Assembly (NCBI RefSeq): GCF_032854445.1
Contig: NC_088301.1
Coordinates: 15,126,281 to 15,190,280 of the forward strand
DNA length: 64,000 nucleotides
Direction: 5' to 3'
DNA from: Liolophura sinensis
Lineage: Eukaryota > Mollusca > Polyplacophora > Chitonida > Chitonidae
Below the pieces are notes generated by a model that made no database searches, was not told where the DNA came from, and saw only the letters and a program-made list of their open reading frames with translations. The first letter of the stretch is position 1, and the number at the start of each line of letters is the position of its first letter. Shown piece after piece: positions 9,331-20,295 of this stretch. The position numbers and the translations under genes are program-made.

Positions 9331-10609
9331 TATTCATTAAGATATCAGAGACAGGTGTTTTTGTTCGTTATGGTTTGTTCATCGCAACTTAAATATGCCG
9401 TTCTGTTTTGGACACTAATAGCGTTATTTCGGTCATTGAACTGTTTTTAAAGTACTGCTTGATAAACGTCGCTCCGATTCAGAAATGACCATTTAGAACA
9501 TTTTGTCTCAAATGCAAGACTTAATCACACGAAGTTGACGATCAGCTTAAAGTCTACAGTTAATGATTCATTTAGTGTATAGTTTGGTATACAGTTGTAT
9601 AATTACATCATTATACACGGTATAATTTATCAAGAACTTACCAAGAATATACTAGAGAATTAATAGTAATATGTAGAGTAAATCATGAGATTTAAAAACT
9701 TAGTAAACCATCCAGAGCTTGTGGGAAACCATATATTAAACGACATTCGCCTTTCGAGATACGCGCCAATACACTCGTCACAACAAAGCAGTCGTGATCA
9801 AATGTGGACCCTTTCGCGGACACTGGCCTTTGAAATTTCTGCTTTTCACGGCCAATAAAACGGCAAGCTGTTAAAGTAACACTTTAAATTTGGTGTTTTC
9901 AGTTTCTGCACTGTCTTTATTATAAGTTATTGCGAATGGGCACACAATTTCCAATTCAGAATTTTAATGAAACTGATATTTAATGTCTCAAGCATGCTGT
10001 TGTTAGGTTAAACATAGGCTGTTGAATGAAAATTAGCACCCAGCTCTCGTATTATGCGAGATCCCGCGACATATCTGTTTAAGAAAATGGCGGCCATCTG
10101 AAATACAAAAGTGACTTATTAATGCATGCATGTCACTTGTACAATAGTGATCCTATTTATGGCTGGAAAAAGCCGTGTAGAGAGTTTGGAGGAAATCATC
10201 ACATGCAAATATACCGTAATACGTCGGCATGTGCAGTACATACATTCAAGAAAAGGAAAGCACAATATAATCCACAAGGCAGATAACAACTTCATTCCCG
10301 CCCGATTAGGGGGTCAAAATCATTCTGTTTGTAAAACCCCTGGTGACATGTACTTATTGTATGCAACACAGTTAGGAAGTTAGATTTCGCAGAGTGGGAA
10401 CAGAAGGAGTAATCATGTTGTCATACATTGTCAGTATGTAAAGGAATTTACAATTCAATTTGTCCGTCACATTAAAAACATAAAAAAAGTCGAAACACAA
10501 AGTATCCAATGCTTCCATAACGAGGTATTAAAGTCACGGTATAAGTAGCGTGGACCTGACAGGTGCTGCCAAACTAATTGATGGGGTAGATATTGCAGGT
10601 GTTGTTTAC
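9331..10609. other. No supported feature
   Basis: AT-rich sequence. An 85-codon plus-strand frame at 10,126-10,383 has no motif, signal peptide or splice context and is left uncalled. Confidence 0.5.
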
Positions 10610-10757
10610 CTGGCATATGTGGAACATATGCTTGAAGGAATGGGCCTGGTAGCTGGGGTTTTCATGCAGATCAATTCTTCAAGGCAAGATAATGAACGAA
10701 TCTGTTTCACTTGGTCATTGTAGTTCCTTCCATACAACTCCCCTCCCAATGACCAGG
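10610..10757 (-). CDS. Candidate exon 2 of unrecognised multi-exon gene
   Basis: 148 nt. The acceptor is TTCACGTTCTCAG|CC and the donor TGCCAG|GTAAAC, on the minus strand. With two leading bases the frame reads WSLGGELYGRNYNDQVKQIR, then a Leu/Cys-rich helix and CMKTPATRPIPSSICSTYA, ending with two bases (AG). The upstream candidate exon ends with one base and the downstream one starts with one, so both joins are in frame. I do not recognise the domain. The frame stays open beyond the acceptor, so a different start cannot be excluded. Confidence 0.42.
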
Positions 10758-10894
10758 CTGAGAACGTGAACGGATGAACGGTGGCTGTTTTCCAAAGCAT
10801 TTGGTTTTCTGAGGTCAAATAACTATTTTAGTTCCCTTCAATGCTTTTCTTCTCCAAATAATATCTATTTTGAACTTTCTGGATACAAACTTAA

Positions 10895-11125
10895 CGATGT
10901 GACGACATCACAGCATTTTGAGTAATTCTAGACAAGTGACGTCGAAAAAAATGGAACTAACATCACCTCATATTTCGTTTACCTAACTCTGCATTATATC
11001 CTTGGGAATTGATAAAGAGTCTGTATTTTACAGGTTACGTGTGACCATTTGCCAGCTATCACACTGTCGTCACTGCTCTGGTCTTACTCTCTTTGCTGTA
11101 CATCATATATTGTATTTCTTCTTTA
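10895..11125 (-). repeat. Dispersed repeat R1
   Basis: Reverse copy, recognised by GAGTAATTCTAGACAAGTGACGTC at one end and CTATCACACTGTCGTCACTGCTCTGGTCTTAC at the other. It matches the plus-strand copies at 29,965 and 35,690 with interruptions. Confidence 0.6.
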
Positions 11126-11679
11126 TTATTTTGGATAATTTTCCAAATATACACACAATGCATGTAATAAAGTTTAGTAGTTACATTTCTTTACAACTTT
11201 GAACCAGGATTTTTTATAATTTGTGTATCAATGTCTGTAACATCTTTCTGTAACTTTTCTGTCATTTTTCTGGATTAACATGAACCAAAATCTATTCCAG
11301 AGTGCACCTATCAAAGGCCCTGCGTGCAAAGCTGTGGATTTGAAAAGGGTTTTTAAAAACATACATATGTATCATATGACGACAGTTGGATTTATGGACA
11401 GAGAAGAACATAAGACAGTTCACAGAAAACAGCAGCACTTTGTGAAGTATAGGTTGCGAATTTACTGACCAAAAATCCCAGTCAAACTGGATCGTCGTAC
11501 AAGACAATTTTTGCCACCGAGAGTCCAAGGGGGTTGGCAACATCTTCAAGTTCCATCAGTAAATATAGACATGTATACTCTCCTAACCGTTTTAACGTAT
11601 AACTTAAAATACTCCACATAGCAACCTCTTTACTTTCTCAACACATTTAACTAAATATTTTAAATTGTATGTTAAATTT

Positions 11680-11955
11680 GATAACAACACAGCATTATAA
11701 GTAATTCTAAGCCAGTGACGTCTAATAAATTGCAATTAACATCACTGCATTTTCTTTACCTATTTCTGCTTAAGCCATGGTGCCAGGCACGTGTAAATTG
11801 CTACCATTTATGCATTTACATGAACAGTTAGAATAAAACACTGACAGGTAAATTGACAAGATGCCAACCTGTGACCATTTACAAGATACCACACTGTCGT
11901 TGCTGCTCTGGTATTACTGTCTATGCTGTATGTCTTTAATTGTATTCTACAGAAT
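11680..11955 (-). repeat. Dispersed repeat R1, near full length
   Basis: About 275 bp from AAGTAATTCTAAGCCAGTGACGTC, through CTTAAGCCATGGTGCCAGGCA and CATTTACATGAACAGTTAGAATAAAA, to ACACTGTCGTTGCTGCTCTGG. It has no coding frame. It lies in the intron between the 12,170 and 10,757 candidate exons. Confidence 0.7.
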
Positions 11956-12169
11956 GAGAATTTCTGATATTTTTTATTTTAATTCAATGAAGTCATATGC
12001 TTTGCATAAATGCCTGTACTTAAGGTCTTGATCCAACAGTCACAAATACTCATTCACCCATCTCAAAATCTGGCGAACATTATTAACTACAGTATTTAAT
12101 CAGGCAGTTGTCTTTAACTGATGAGAGCAATAGAAACGAGACCTAAATGCACAGATTGTAGGTACTCAC

Positions 12170-12325
12170 GGCCGAAGGCAGCTGACGAGTACTTCCACTC
12201 CCAATGAAAACAGAGACAACAACGTCCTGTCCGCTTTGTTGTCATAGACATGATGTCAGAATACTTATTAGAGCGTTCGGTCACCTTCCCAAGTTGGTCC
12301 GTTCCAGTACATTTGCTTGGAGCGT
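12170..12325 (-). CDS. Candidate exon 1 (internal) of unrecognised multi-exon gene
   Basis: 156 nt. The acceptor is GTATATTTCAG|AC and the donor TTCGGCC|GTGAGTACC, on the minus strand. One frame (two leading bases) is free of stops: APSKCTGTDQLGKVTERSNK, then a region ending RCCLCFHWEWKYSSAAFG with a Cys cluster and aromatic residues. The other two frames contain stops within the segment. It ends with one base, matching the two leading bases of the next candidate exon 1.4 kb downstream. Because it starts in mid-codon, at least one more exon should lie to the right; I did not find it. Confidence 0.4.
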
Positions 12326-14430
12326 CTGAAATATACTATTTGCATCAATTCGTTAGTAACTTCAACTAGTAAGTACAGATTGAACTGGTAAATAAACGTT
12401 TAATTCAAGCAGGAAAACTCAAAAGATTACCGATATATTTGGCGTCCGGCTTGATTTACTGAAAATATATTTAGTGAACGCGACTAGAATTACACAATAG
12501 TACTTTTGTGCATTGTATAACATCCTATTACAGATCGTCGTGTCGTCGGCGTTTAAGACGCAACGGCCTATTAGGTCATTGGTGTTTAAACTAGGCATTT
12601 CTCTGCGATGCATACTCACTTTTTGTAGAATTATTGAAACTTGCTTACTAACATGAAATTTACATGTATTAATATTTCAATAGTGTGGTTCCTACTTGGG
12701 CTCATGGTGTGTAAACATTTGATACTGTTATATACAATTAAGTGCTGCTGCCCGTAATGAATCATCGTTTAGCGACATTGGCAGAAGATTTGCTCAGCAA
12801 CAACACTTGGGAAATATTATCGAAAATAAGCTAGAACGATACCTATCAACGAGATAAAAATGTACGTCATCTCACTGGACAGCTTAAACAGTTAAGACAC
12901 GTAAACAGGATAACAGCTTTTTTATTATTAATGGACTATCTAAAACTTCTATAACACAGTTTATACAATATGGTAAAGAAAGACAGATTTATCTGTTCAA
13001 TTAATTGCTAATCATTTAAACTTTTACATTATCTGGTGATATTAAACACCTTGCTTAATATGTTCTTGGCAGCTGCGTTCTAAAAACGAATCATTGTTCG
13101 TCATTCCCTATTGTGTTAGCTTGTAAAGACTGATTAACGGGTTCCTCCAGGACGAAGAAGAAGGTCAGGGTTTCCTGGGAAGGTGGCCATCTGCTCATGA
13201 CATTGTCATGTCTTTACGGCGCTATCAGACGAGATTTAGCTATCGGCCACTAGAATTACATGTATATGTTATAAACAGCTGCTGCAGATTTAAGTTTGGA
13301 GTATGATGTCTTGTTAGGAGAACATTGCCCTATTAAGCCCCAGATACAAGTTATTCTCACCACTGTACTATGTCTAGCATTAGAGGGTTGTTAAGGCCAA
13401 CGTTTGTACAGACCCGAAGTGCGGGGCGAACCAACTATCGCCCATTCAGTCCTGGGCATAAGTTATCAGGCGATCATAATTAAACAGTAATACAATCAGT
13501 TTCTACGGCGGACTGTGGTCGAGAGCTAGCGTGTGATTGTCAGAACAGTAGCCAGCAGTTCTCGTGATGACACTTGGAGACAGTTTCCTCGACTATATAT
13601 ATATTTATAGTATATATAGGAATATAGTAAGCCCTGAGTATGCGTTCTATTTTGAGCATCGATTAAAAAGAAAGAAAAAAAACTACCTTCTCTTTTGCCA
13701 TGCAAATGAATTCTCAGCACGTTCCTAAAACACATAACCTGCTTATTTAACATGCTTAATCCGCTTACATCGATAGGCGATCAGCTCGTTTGTTTTCCAA
13801 TGACTACGTGCTAAGTTTTCAAAATGTTGGGTAAATAAATTACATTGAAATCAAAATTTTTCTTAAAACTTTGTACGCCATACAGTTTACATTATGGTAA
13901 TTAGCATTTGTAACTACAACGTATACTAATGTATTATAATAATATTAACTATATTAACATATGTAAACAGACCTTTTTTGCAAGTTATATATTAACATAT
14001 GAATCATGTTACTTCAACCATTACTGGTTTAATGCCTACTTTAGTGTAGACAATACATGCTTCGTTTTCATTCAATGACCAATCTAAATAAATTGGTATA
14101 GATTGGACTTTAGATTGGTATCCATTGCGCCTGGAAGTCCTCAGTGGTTTTACCTGTAGTATTTTTGTACCACAGACAAATTTTTTCGCTTATTCCTGTA
14201 ACGTTGATATATTCCAGCATGTGTTTTCAGTCCATATGTGACACATCGCTTCAAAAAACCAGGTTGAGGTATTCATTTGAATTTGAATCGCAACTGATAT
14301 AAGATGCTTCGTGTTGCGCTGTGATTTTCATGCACGCAAATTGAATGTTCTATCGGCTAAACTAGTGCCAAGCTTTGCAATCTGAAGATCCAAAACCGAA
14401 ACTCCCATGAAAAAAAAACGGTATGTTTGC
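12326..14430. other. No supported gene; AT-rich
   Basis: Contains short TA repeats (13,592-13,620) and scattered frames under 80 codons without motifs. An upstream exon of the minus-strand gene may be hidden here, but no segment met both splice and frame criteria. Confidence 0.45.
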
Positions 14431-14512
14431 ATCTAAGCGTCGAAACAGACATTCGTATACAAGCCGTCAGCCAATATGGACGTTCCAAGTCAACAATCGC
14501 AAACCAATTCCC

Positions 14513-14523
14513 AAAACGACGTT
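14513..14523 (+). repeat. Left target-site duplication of SINE
   Basis: AAAACGACGTT, repeated as AAAACAACGTT at 14,854-14,864. The unbroken R2 copies read AAAACGACGTATAAC here, confirming the empty site. Confidence 0.8.
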
Positions 14524-14853
14524 ACCGGCCCCCACAGCACAGTTGGTAGATCGTCCGCTTCGGGAGCGGTAGATCCAGGTTCGAGTCACACTTAAGACCT
14601 TAAAAGAAGACGTAACTTCCTCGCTTGGCGTTCAAGATGATAGTGACAGTGCAACGACTGGTTCACCCGTTTCAGTGTAATAGCTCGGGCTTACTTGCCT
14701 TCGGTAAAGTGTCTCAGTGAAGCAGCACTAGATAAAAGAGCGGTGGAAATCCGTCCTACAACAAGGAGGCACATTATATGCACTCGACGATTCCTTCGTC
14801 GTCATATGACTGAAAAATTGTTACGTACGACGTTAAACCCCAAGCACTCACTC
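14524..14853 (+). mobile_element. tRNA-derived SINE, type B ((CACT)n tail)
   Basis: About 330 bp. The head has tRNA-like boxes: A-like CACAGTTGGTAGATCGTCCG and B-like GGTTCGAGTCA. The body contains CTTCCTCGCTTGGCGTTCA and GAAGCAGCACTAGAT. The tail is GACGTTAAACCCCAAGCACTCACTC. It is inserted in R2 with an 11-bp duplication. A 92-codon frame inside it is not a gene. Confidence 0.9.
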
Positions 14854-15390
14854 AAAACAACGTTTAATACAAATCACCAGAGAACTGTTAAGTACGAAAT
14901 TAGGATGGAATCGTGTAAAGAGAACCATTCAACAGTGTTCAGGGATGTTCGCAAGGCACAAGGCATGTTCTAGGCGAATAAGTAAAACTGGTATTCCAAC
15001 TGTGTACCACGCTAGTATTTAAGTTGTCCATCACAAAATATGTATCTCAGTTTTGCTTTGATTGCAACTGCTCAAATGGTTTAGTTGAACGCGATGGAAA
15101 TGTTGCCCGTTGTTGCTCTTTGTTCCTGGTTGAGTGGGATTCAGATGATTCGTGAAGGAGAGTGTCTGAGACTTTGGACTTCGGACTTTGGTCATTTGAT
15201 TGAATATCTTTGGCACCCTATTTTTTGCTTTAGTAAAAACTTGTGACGTTGACTGAAATCGACACACAGACACAGAAAGAAAGAAGTGCTAGAAGGTGGA
15301 TTATGAAAACACCTTATGAAGGATCTTTCTGTATATTGCTATCCAAGTAAGGATAATTAGTAATATCAAAATTGAAACTATAGGCCTGTA

Positions 15391-16024
15391 TCATCGCTGT
15401 TTTTATGCAAATACAGGTGGTGTTAGATGTACCAAATGAAGAGTGTGTACATGATGGTTTGTGAAAATATAGTGAATGATTGAAAAACGCCACTTCGATT
15501 TAGTCCAGTGAAGGTGGATAGATTTAGTTTCTTTGCCCTAGAAGCGCGAAGGATACTGCTTTATGAAAGATAGACTGTATTAACGGTTGAATATAGCCAT
15601 AATCGTACGAGAACAGGTACACATGTCTCAAAAAGAGGAGTGGAAGCACAATTTGTAGTCATCTGAATACCTGTACTCAGGTGATGAAAGAATTTCCCGA
15701 AATCTGCATCGATGTTGCTAATGAGAAATTCTAGCAAATGAGTTATAAACGAGACATCACATGAAGGACCAACTCTTGAAGAAAATAACCAATCTGTGGC
15801 TTTATTTATTGATCACGCTGTGTTTATGTACGTTTTATTTATTTTTGGGGGGTGGGGGAATATCTCAAATTTTATAGCATTCTTTGATAAATCCGAGAAC
15901 TGTTTCTGTTATACAAGAAACAGAAGTTGTAGTTGAGTATAATTAGAAACGTAGCGCACAATAACCCATGATAAACAAATTAACCACTTCACACTTGATT
16001 TCCCCGCCTATTATGCAGTGATGA
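15391..16024. other. No supported feature
   Basis: Unassigned sequence with a short G-rich run at about 15,847-15,857. Confidence 0.5.
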
Positions 16025-16120
16025 ATTTATTTATTTATTTGACTGGTGTTTACACCGTACTCAAGAATACAGCAGGAGCTGGACTTAAACTCACAGCGAT
16101 CGTATTGGTGAGAGGAGTGA
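16025..16120 (-). mobile_element. SINE type A with internal deletion
   Basis: The plus strand shows the reversed tail TTTATTTATTTGACTGGTGT..CCGTACTCAAGAATA joined directly to GAGCTGGACTTAAACTCACAGCGATCG..TTGGTGAGAGG from the tRNA-like head. About 150 bp of body is missing compared with the copy at 54,326. Confidence 0.7.
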
Positions 16121-17955
16121 TGTATGTAGTTTCTGTAGTTATTCCTGTGGCCATTAGCATGACATAATTGTATGTATGTCTTAATTCCACCCAAAATGTT
16201 TTGACTGGAATTGTTGTGAATATTTAATTACAATTGTTAAAAAGATAAAAAAAAATACTTCAACCACACAGATGTACTAAAGGGAACATCAACAGTTTTA
16301 GGTCAGAAACCGTCATAACATTTGGTTGAATAATTGAACTAGGATATTAGTGTTGAATTTAACGCCATCAGAATTTTAGACATTTTATATATACTTTCTC
16401 TTCAATGTGGTTTTGCAGCTTCTCTAAGGACACTGAAAATCGTTAGAGTCGTGTCATGAGTAAAACCGTCTAGCTGTTAAAACAACGTCTACACCAAGCA
16501 GCATATGTCATTTTGCTTTCGCAGTTTACAGTTAAATGGATTTAATTTTGGATTAATGTATTAAAACTCTAAGTAAACCGTATAACAGGCATGCATTATT
16601 CAAATCCGGGAGCAGAATGGCAATGCGGCTAACTATATCTTTTCACTGTGAATGTGAGGCTTCTCATCAGATTTTGATCGTGGACACCAAAGACGCATCG
16701 AAAAAATAAACACCAACAAAGCCTTGGTGAAAAAATATCTCCAACGCAGTTCGTGGCGAGTTTTTTTTAGAATACACGTAGACAGAAGGAAGGCATTCTT
16801 TGGATGCACTGATAACATGTCTGATAATATGAAAGAGTATGTAGCCTCAGACTAATAGCCAAGGCACACATAATATTGTAACAGGATAAGAGACAAGAGA
16901 TACTATCGCCTTCTGTTACTTATATATACCGTCTGGGGAAATGAACTGATATGAATCGACTTGAAAGAAGGGGCATCCAATGCGGGAGACATTCCAGCTT
17001 GAACTGAATAATTACGCTAGCACGGTAAGACTTCAGAATGTCAAATTGTAGCTTGTCTGACTATGTTAACCAATTATTAAAAGCCGGCGTAGGGGAAGTT
17101 GTCTGAAATGACATTCTTGACATTTACAGTTGTATAGTCTGTCTCCAACTGGCCTTTCTGTGAGATGATACGTTTTCTGTTTGAACATTTCCACCATTGC
17201 CTCATCTTGATCGTTGTCTTCCACAGACTTAGATTGTCTATAATTAAGAAATAATATTTTTTATTTATCCTTTGATGTTCGTTTGGCACAGTAAATGTGA
17301 AAGAGTTGAAATGTTGGAATTCCTGCTGGGCGAACTTCGGGAAATACCCGGTTTTCTTCTTAAGGAAATAATTTTTTGTCCACGTGCTTCCGAATGTTTC
17401 TTATTAATTTTCATACAAACTTATCTGATTGTTTCATCTTGTCCTGTTTGCCTATTCGAAAAACAATTATAGCTCGACAACTTTACGCGCACGAATCTGT
17501 AAATCATTGACTCATAAGCGTATAAAATTTGGCTTCCGTTATTTTTCTGTTTCGGTAAGTAACGCTTTCCTACCCCTACTGTGTGCTTGAATAAACCACA
17601 GAAGCAAACGCGTAACGAGTGAGAGTCACGCCGCATCTTGGCTATCGACAGTACGGGAGACTTCTAGAGTAGATAAGTCTAATTTACATTTTGATTTAGA
17701 TTATTCTTATTGTAATTTACAATCAATTCACAAAGATGAATTATCAACGAAGCCTTTTCTCTTAAATGATATATTGTTTATAGTATGTCGTTGTTGTTGC
17801 TATAAATGAATGGTATTAAAGCCGGTTTCTCATTTGAAGACCCATGCTTTACTCAGACAGCCTGTTTCGACGCTCGTGACATGGTAAAGGCCAGCCTATC
17901 GTGATTTGGGAACAAGTTCCTCGGCACGGAAAAACGAACCAGACAAATATGTTCG
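16121..17955. other. No supported gene
   Basis: AT-rich. Short frames at 17,077-17,636 overlap on both strands and show no motif. Confidence 0.5.
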
Positions 17956-18050
17956 CAAGGTCACTTCATTGGAGGGTCAAATCCATCCCGTTGTAGCGTG
18001 TGGACAAAGTGGATTTCGTCAAATGCAAAGCAAGCATGATGAAGCTTTTA
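17956..18050 (+). repeat. Dispersed repeat R4, copy 2
   Basis: GTCACTTCATTGGAGGGTCAAA ... GTTGTAGCGTGTGGACAAAG ... GAAGCTTTTAAAG corresponds to 5,529-5,620. The match is diverged. Confidence 0.45.
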
Positions 18051-19777
18051 AAGCTGGAAAACGGTTATGAAACACATCTGTACACGCTGGGTGAAGTCAG
18101 CCTTAAGATCCGTCCGTCATCAAACAAGCCCTTTTAGTTCTGTCCCAAGGGACGAAACTGCCATCAGAATGTCGTAAAATGGATTGAATGCTCCTTCCGT
18201 TAAGCATCAGAAGTGACAGAATCGCTATTTACAAGGAACTTTTACGACTGCGCAATCGAAATCCGTATGTGTCCCAGAATGGTTTGGCATTTATTATTTC
18301 CATTACCGTGTCGAAGAAGTAAAAGATGTAGTACGGAGTTTATGTATCATGCCTATGAAGACACTCTACTACCTGAAATAAGAAGACATCGAATCTGATG
18401 CATGTATTGACGCAATGCAGTTCCATCAGAGTTTTTTTTTCTTCAATTTTTAGACTGAGAAAGAAAGAAATCTCTGATCATAAATAATGAGTAGAGGCCT
18501 GATTTAATATCTGGGATTCATCTTGCTCCACAGGGATGCGTGATACAAAATACCAACTTACATGTACATGTAGATGGCAAAGCACTAAACATGAAAAAAT
18601 ACATCAGCCATATACATATAGCACCTGTTCGTCATCAGCAACAGTGACACTCCTTGAAACAGTATAAGCTTCAGTACACGTGTACCTTGGCAATTAATTT
18701 TAAATAAAGCGGCGTGAAATTTTAAACATTCAGAATTCTTAAAATTTCTGTGTCTTATAGCCTCACCCATTAGGAGGTCTGACACAAACAGTTGCATTGA
18801 TTTGTAGCAATATTAAAATGTTCATCAATTTTCATTGCTTTAGGACCTTAACTTCTCCCCAACTCCGCATTACCAGATGTTTTTTATTAGTATTATTATC
18901 AATATGGAACACATGGCTTACTCCCCCGATGCCGTCATGGCTTGATCCACTTTTCTGTTAAACTTCCTTTATGGATCCAATGACGTCATGATGGCTCAGA
19001 GTAACCTTATGTATCAACCTTTATGTCCGGTCCTGTTGACTTCAAAATAGCCACGAGCTCCCCATTTTAGGATATTTCAGTATATATTATGTAGAGAAGG
19101 TGAACAGTTATCTATCCTAAAATTAGAACACATAAGCCGGTCTTCATTTACTATGAAGGATGTTAGCAAGTATGTGAACTGTTTTTTTGCTTCCCTCGTA
19201 ATTCCAGTCTTGAATATCCATGGATAAAACATTGGATCTAATGGATTAATGTTGTCTCGGGATATAACGACCCGAGCACGATGACATGACTATTTACTCA
19301 ATAAGTCCGATCTGATGTTAACTACATTTTAGTGCCAAAACAAGATTGGAAGTGCTAAATGAGGGCGCTGCCGGGCGACAGTGATGAAGCCATCGTTCTT
19401 ATGGACCCTAATGTTCAAATGCTGACTAAAATACTGATTATACTATTGACGACTCGTTCAGAAAATACTTTCCCTCTACAAGCTAAATGTGTGTTTTAAC
19501 TCGTGACTTACTTCATTAAAAGTCAGTCGCACTACTTAAGAATTTAAGCGTCTGTTATCTTTTTATTTATTTAATTGGTGTTCTACGCCGTCCCGTCACA
19601 CAGGTGTTAGGCTGTTCACCTAGTGTGCGGCCGGCGAATCCGTGGAGCAGCTTAGCTGTGTAGAGATAAATTCCCCCAAGTAAACTTCATCAGAACTTAC
19701 AGGATCGTGCACTAAGTGGGCATAAACGGGTTATATAATGTGTTTCAAAAACGAGCAATTACATTGTGAAGAACAGA
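18051..19777. other. No supported gene; one SINE-like tail
   Basis: TTTATTTATTTAATTGGTGTTCTACGCCGTC at 19,561-19,592 resembles the type A SINE tail, but the following bases diverge. The rest is unassigned. Confidence 0.4.
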
Positions 19778-20043
19778 AGCATCAGTACAGCTGCAAACAC
19801 ATGGAGATGGGTATAGATACATCAGTATATCTGCAAACACATGGGCGTGGGAAGAAACATCAGAACTGCTGAAACCCATGAACAAAGATGGAAACACATG
19901 AACAAAGGAAGAAAGACACAGACATATGTAGCCGTACAAAAGTCTTATTCCCACGCAGGTCTAGCTAAATGTTACATTGTGCATGCAAATTTTTCTCACG
20001 GACGGTCTTCCTAAATGTTACATCTACGTGCAAATTCCTTAAT
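19778..20043 (+). repeat. Two short imperfect tandem repeats
   Basis: The motif CATCAGTAYA.CTGCAAACACATGG recurs about three times at 19,778-19,905 with drift. Next to it, CTAAATGTTACAT...GTGCAAAT occurs twice, at 19,965 and 20,010. A 69-codon minus frame across it is an artefact of the repeat. Confidence 0.5.
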
Positions 20044-20295
20044 CGGATAATTGTCACCGGTTTCTATACGATGTTCTGTCGCAGAAATTTATGCACGCTC
20101 GGCGTCTGTGTTTGCATATATGTTACGGTACTCCAGCAACACTTCTGAATTTCCGCTTCTGAACAGTGCTCAAATTAGAGTGACTCAAATCAACGGCTGG
20201 ATGATCAGACGGGCACACGTCAGTGTCGAGGGAACAGTTGCCAAGTCACTACCTTTGTCTTAACCTGTCAAAACATCACACTTTCTAGCTGAAAA

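Larger units (their letters stand above)
14432..15390 (+). repeat. Dispersed repeat R2, long copy, split by a SINE
   Basis: The left part (GTCGAAACAGACATTCGTAT ... AATTCCCAAAACGACG) and right part (GTACGAAATTAGGATGGAAT ... ATATTGCTATCCAAGTAAGG) flank a SINE. The same blocks in the same order occur at 32,205, 36,480 and 48,889. Downstream blocks recur near 49,800 and 50,090. The element may approach 1 kb. It has no coding frame. Other copies show TATATAAAG in the middle, which may be a promoter box of an LTR or a non-autonomous element. Confidence 0.65.

Noticed and set aside
10126-10383. 85-codon plus frame
   Set aside because: No signal peptide, domain or splice context.
14524-14600. tRNA-like sequence
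   Set aside because: It is the head of a SINE with a target duplication; it lacks a foldable full cloverleaf and is followed by the SINE body.
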